A DNA stretch of 6,948 nucleotides from an uncultured Oscillospiraceae bacterium (lineage in GTDB: Bacteria; Bacillota; Clostridia; Oscillospirales; Oscillospiraceae). This document shows, piece after piece, positions 6,757 through 6,948 of this stretch. Within the stretch, counting starts at the first letter, position 1, and each line of letters opens with the position of its first letter. The stretch covers positions 1 through 6,948 of the forward strand of contig CAKTKM010000080.1 in assembly GCA_934569425.1 (NCBI GenBank), in the 5' to 3' direction. Both the position numbers and the translations under genes were made by a program. The notes beneath the pieces were generated by a model. It did not search any database. It worked only from the letters and a program-made list of their open reading frames with translations, and was not told where the DNA came from.

Positions 6757-6948
6757 TGCGATGAATGAGAGAGTAACCGGCGCAAACCGCCATCAGAGAG
6801 CCTGACAGGGTGAAAGCAGGCGCGGGGAACACCGGTGAACATGGCTCAGGAGCTGTCCGGCCGAGGGGGACGACCCGTCAGGCCGGAACGGAAGGCGCCC
6901 GTTACCGCGCGGGAGTGTATCGGCACTCCGTAAGGCTCCGTCCGCGAG
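6757..6948 (+). promoter_or_regulatory. T-box riboswitch leader, 5' part (Stem I to Stem III region), specifier AUG (Met); runs off the window
   Basis: A tRNA-sensing leader RNA that controls a gene beyond the right edge. Stem I can be drawn directly. TGAG (6766-6769) pairs with CTCA (6845-6848). A specifier loop follows, with AGAGTA (6770-6775) opposite GAACATGG (6837-6844). Above it ACCGG (6776-6780) pairs with CCGGT (6832-6836), CCGC (6787-6790) with GCGG (6822-6825), and GCCTG (6800-6804) with CAGGC (6817-6821), next to the typical AGAGAG and GGTGAAAGC elements. Stem II is TCCGGCC (6856-6862) with GGCCGGA (6881-6887). A further hairpin is GGAGTG (6912-6917) with CACTCC (6924-6929). After GAAC the specifier triplet is ATG (6841-6843) followed by a purine, which indicates tRNA-Met. 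A one-base shift would read TGG (Trp), so Met is likely rather than certain. The antiterminator with the T-box sequence itself is not in the window. Confidence 0.88.

Noticed and set aside
6898..6910. CCGTTACCGCG as the T-box/antiterminator sequence
   Set aside because: It lacks the invariant TGG and is followed by the Stem III-like hairpin; the true T-box sequence is expected beyond the right edge.

Overview
The window reads as chromosomal DNA from a strictly anaerobic, GC-rich (about 60% by eye), Gram-positive Clostridia-type bacterium. A gut Oscillospiraceae/Ruminococcaceae relative is the most likely source. Supporting signs are a dockerin/cohesin gene pair, a butyrate kinase, a flavodiiron protein, a T-box leader, strong AGGAGG ribosome sites and consensus sigma-A-type promoters. 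The taxonomic placement is inference.

Layout. Two plus-strand genes fill the left 60%. The first (105-2582) encodes a secreted 825-residue protein with a lysozyme-fold-like N-terminal domain, a ricin-type beta-trefoil, an Ig-like domain, InlB-type repeats and a C-terminal type I dockerin. Fifteen bases later, the second (2598-4235) encodes a membrane-anchored protein with an N-terminal cohesin, two cadherin-like beta-sandwich domains, one transmembrane helix and a long cytoplasmic tail. A perfect 38-bp palindrome with A and T tracts (4236-4273) separates them from two convergent minus-strand genes: a flavodiiron protein (4283-5443) and butyrate kinase (5515-6603). Butyrate kinase has its own promoter (-35 at 6681-6686, -10 at 6658-6663) and its own terminator hairpin (5471-5495). 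At the right edge a second promoter, divergent from that of butyrate kinase, drives a T-box leader RNA. Its specifier reads AUG (Met). The antiterminator and the regulated gene lie beyond the window.

How the genes may work together. The left pair looks like a minimal cell-surface system: a dockerin-bearing putative peptidoglycan- or glycan-active protein and a single-cohesin membrane anchor made from one transcript. It differs from a classical cellulosome in three ways: the cargo is not a recognisable plant-polysaccharide hydrolase, the anchor is a transmembrane helix rather than an SLH or sortase signal, and the anchor carries a cytoplasmic tail with a repeated short motif. This is the most noteworthy system in the window. 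The right pair is ordinary anaerobe metabolism: ATP-forming butyrate production and oxygen/NO detoxification.
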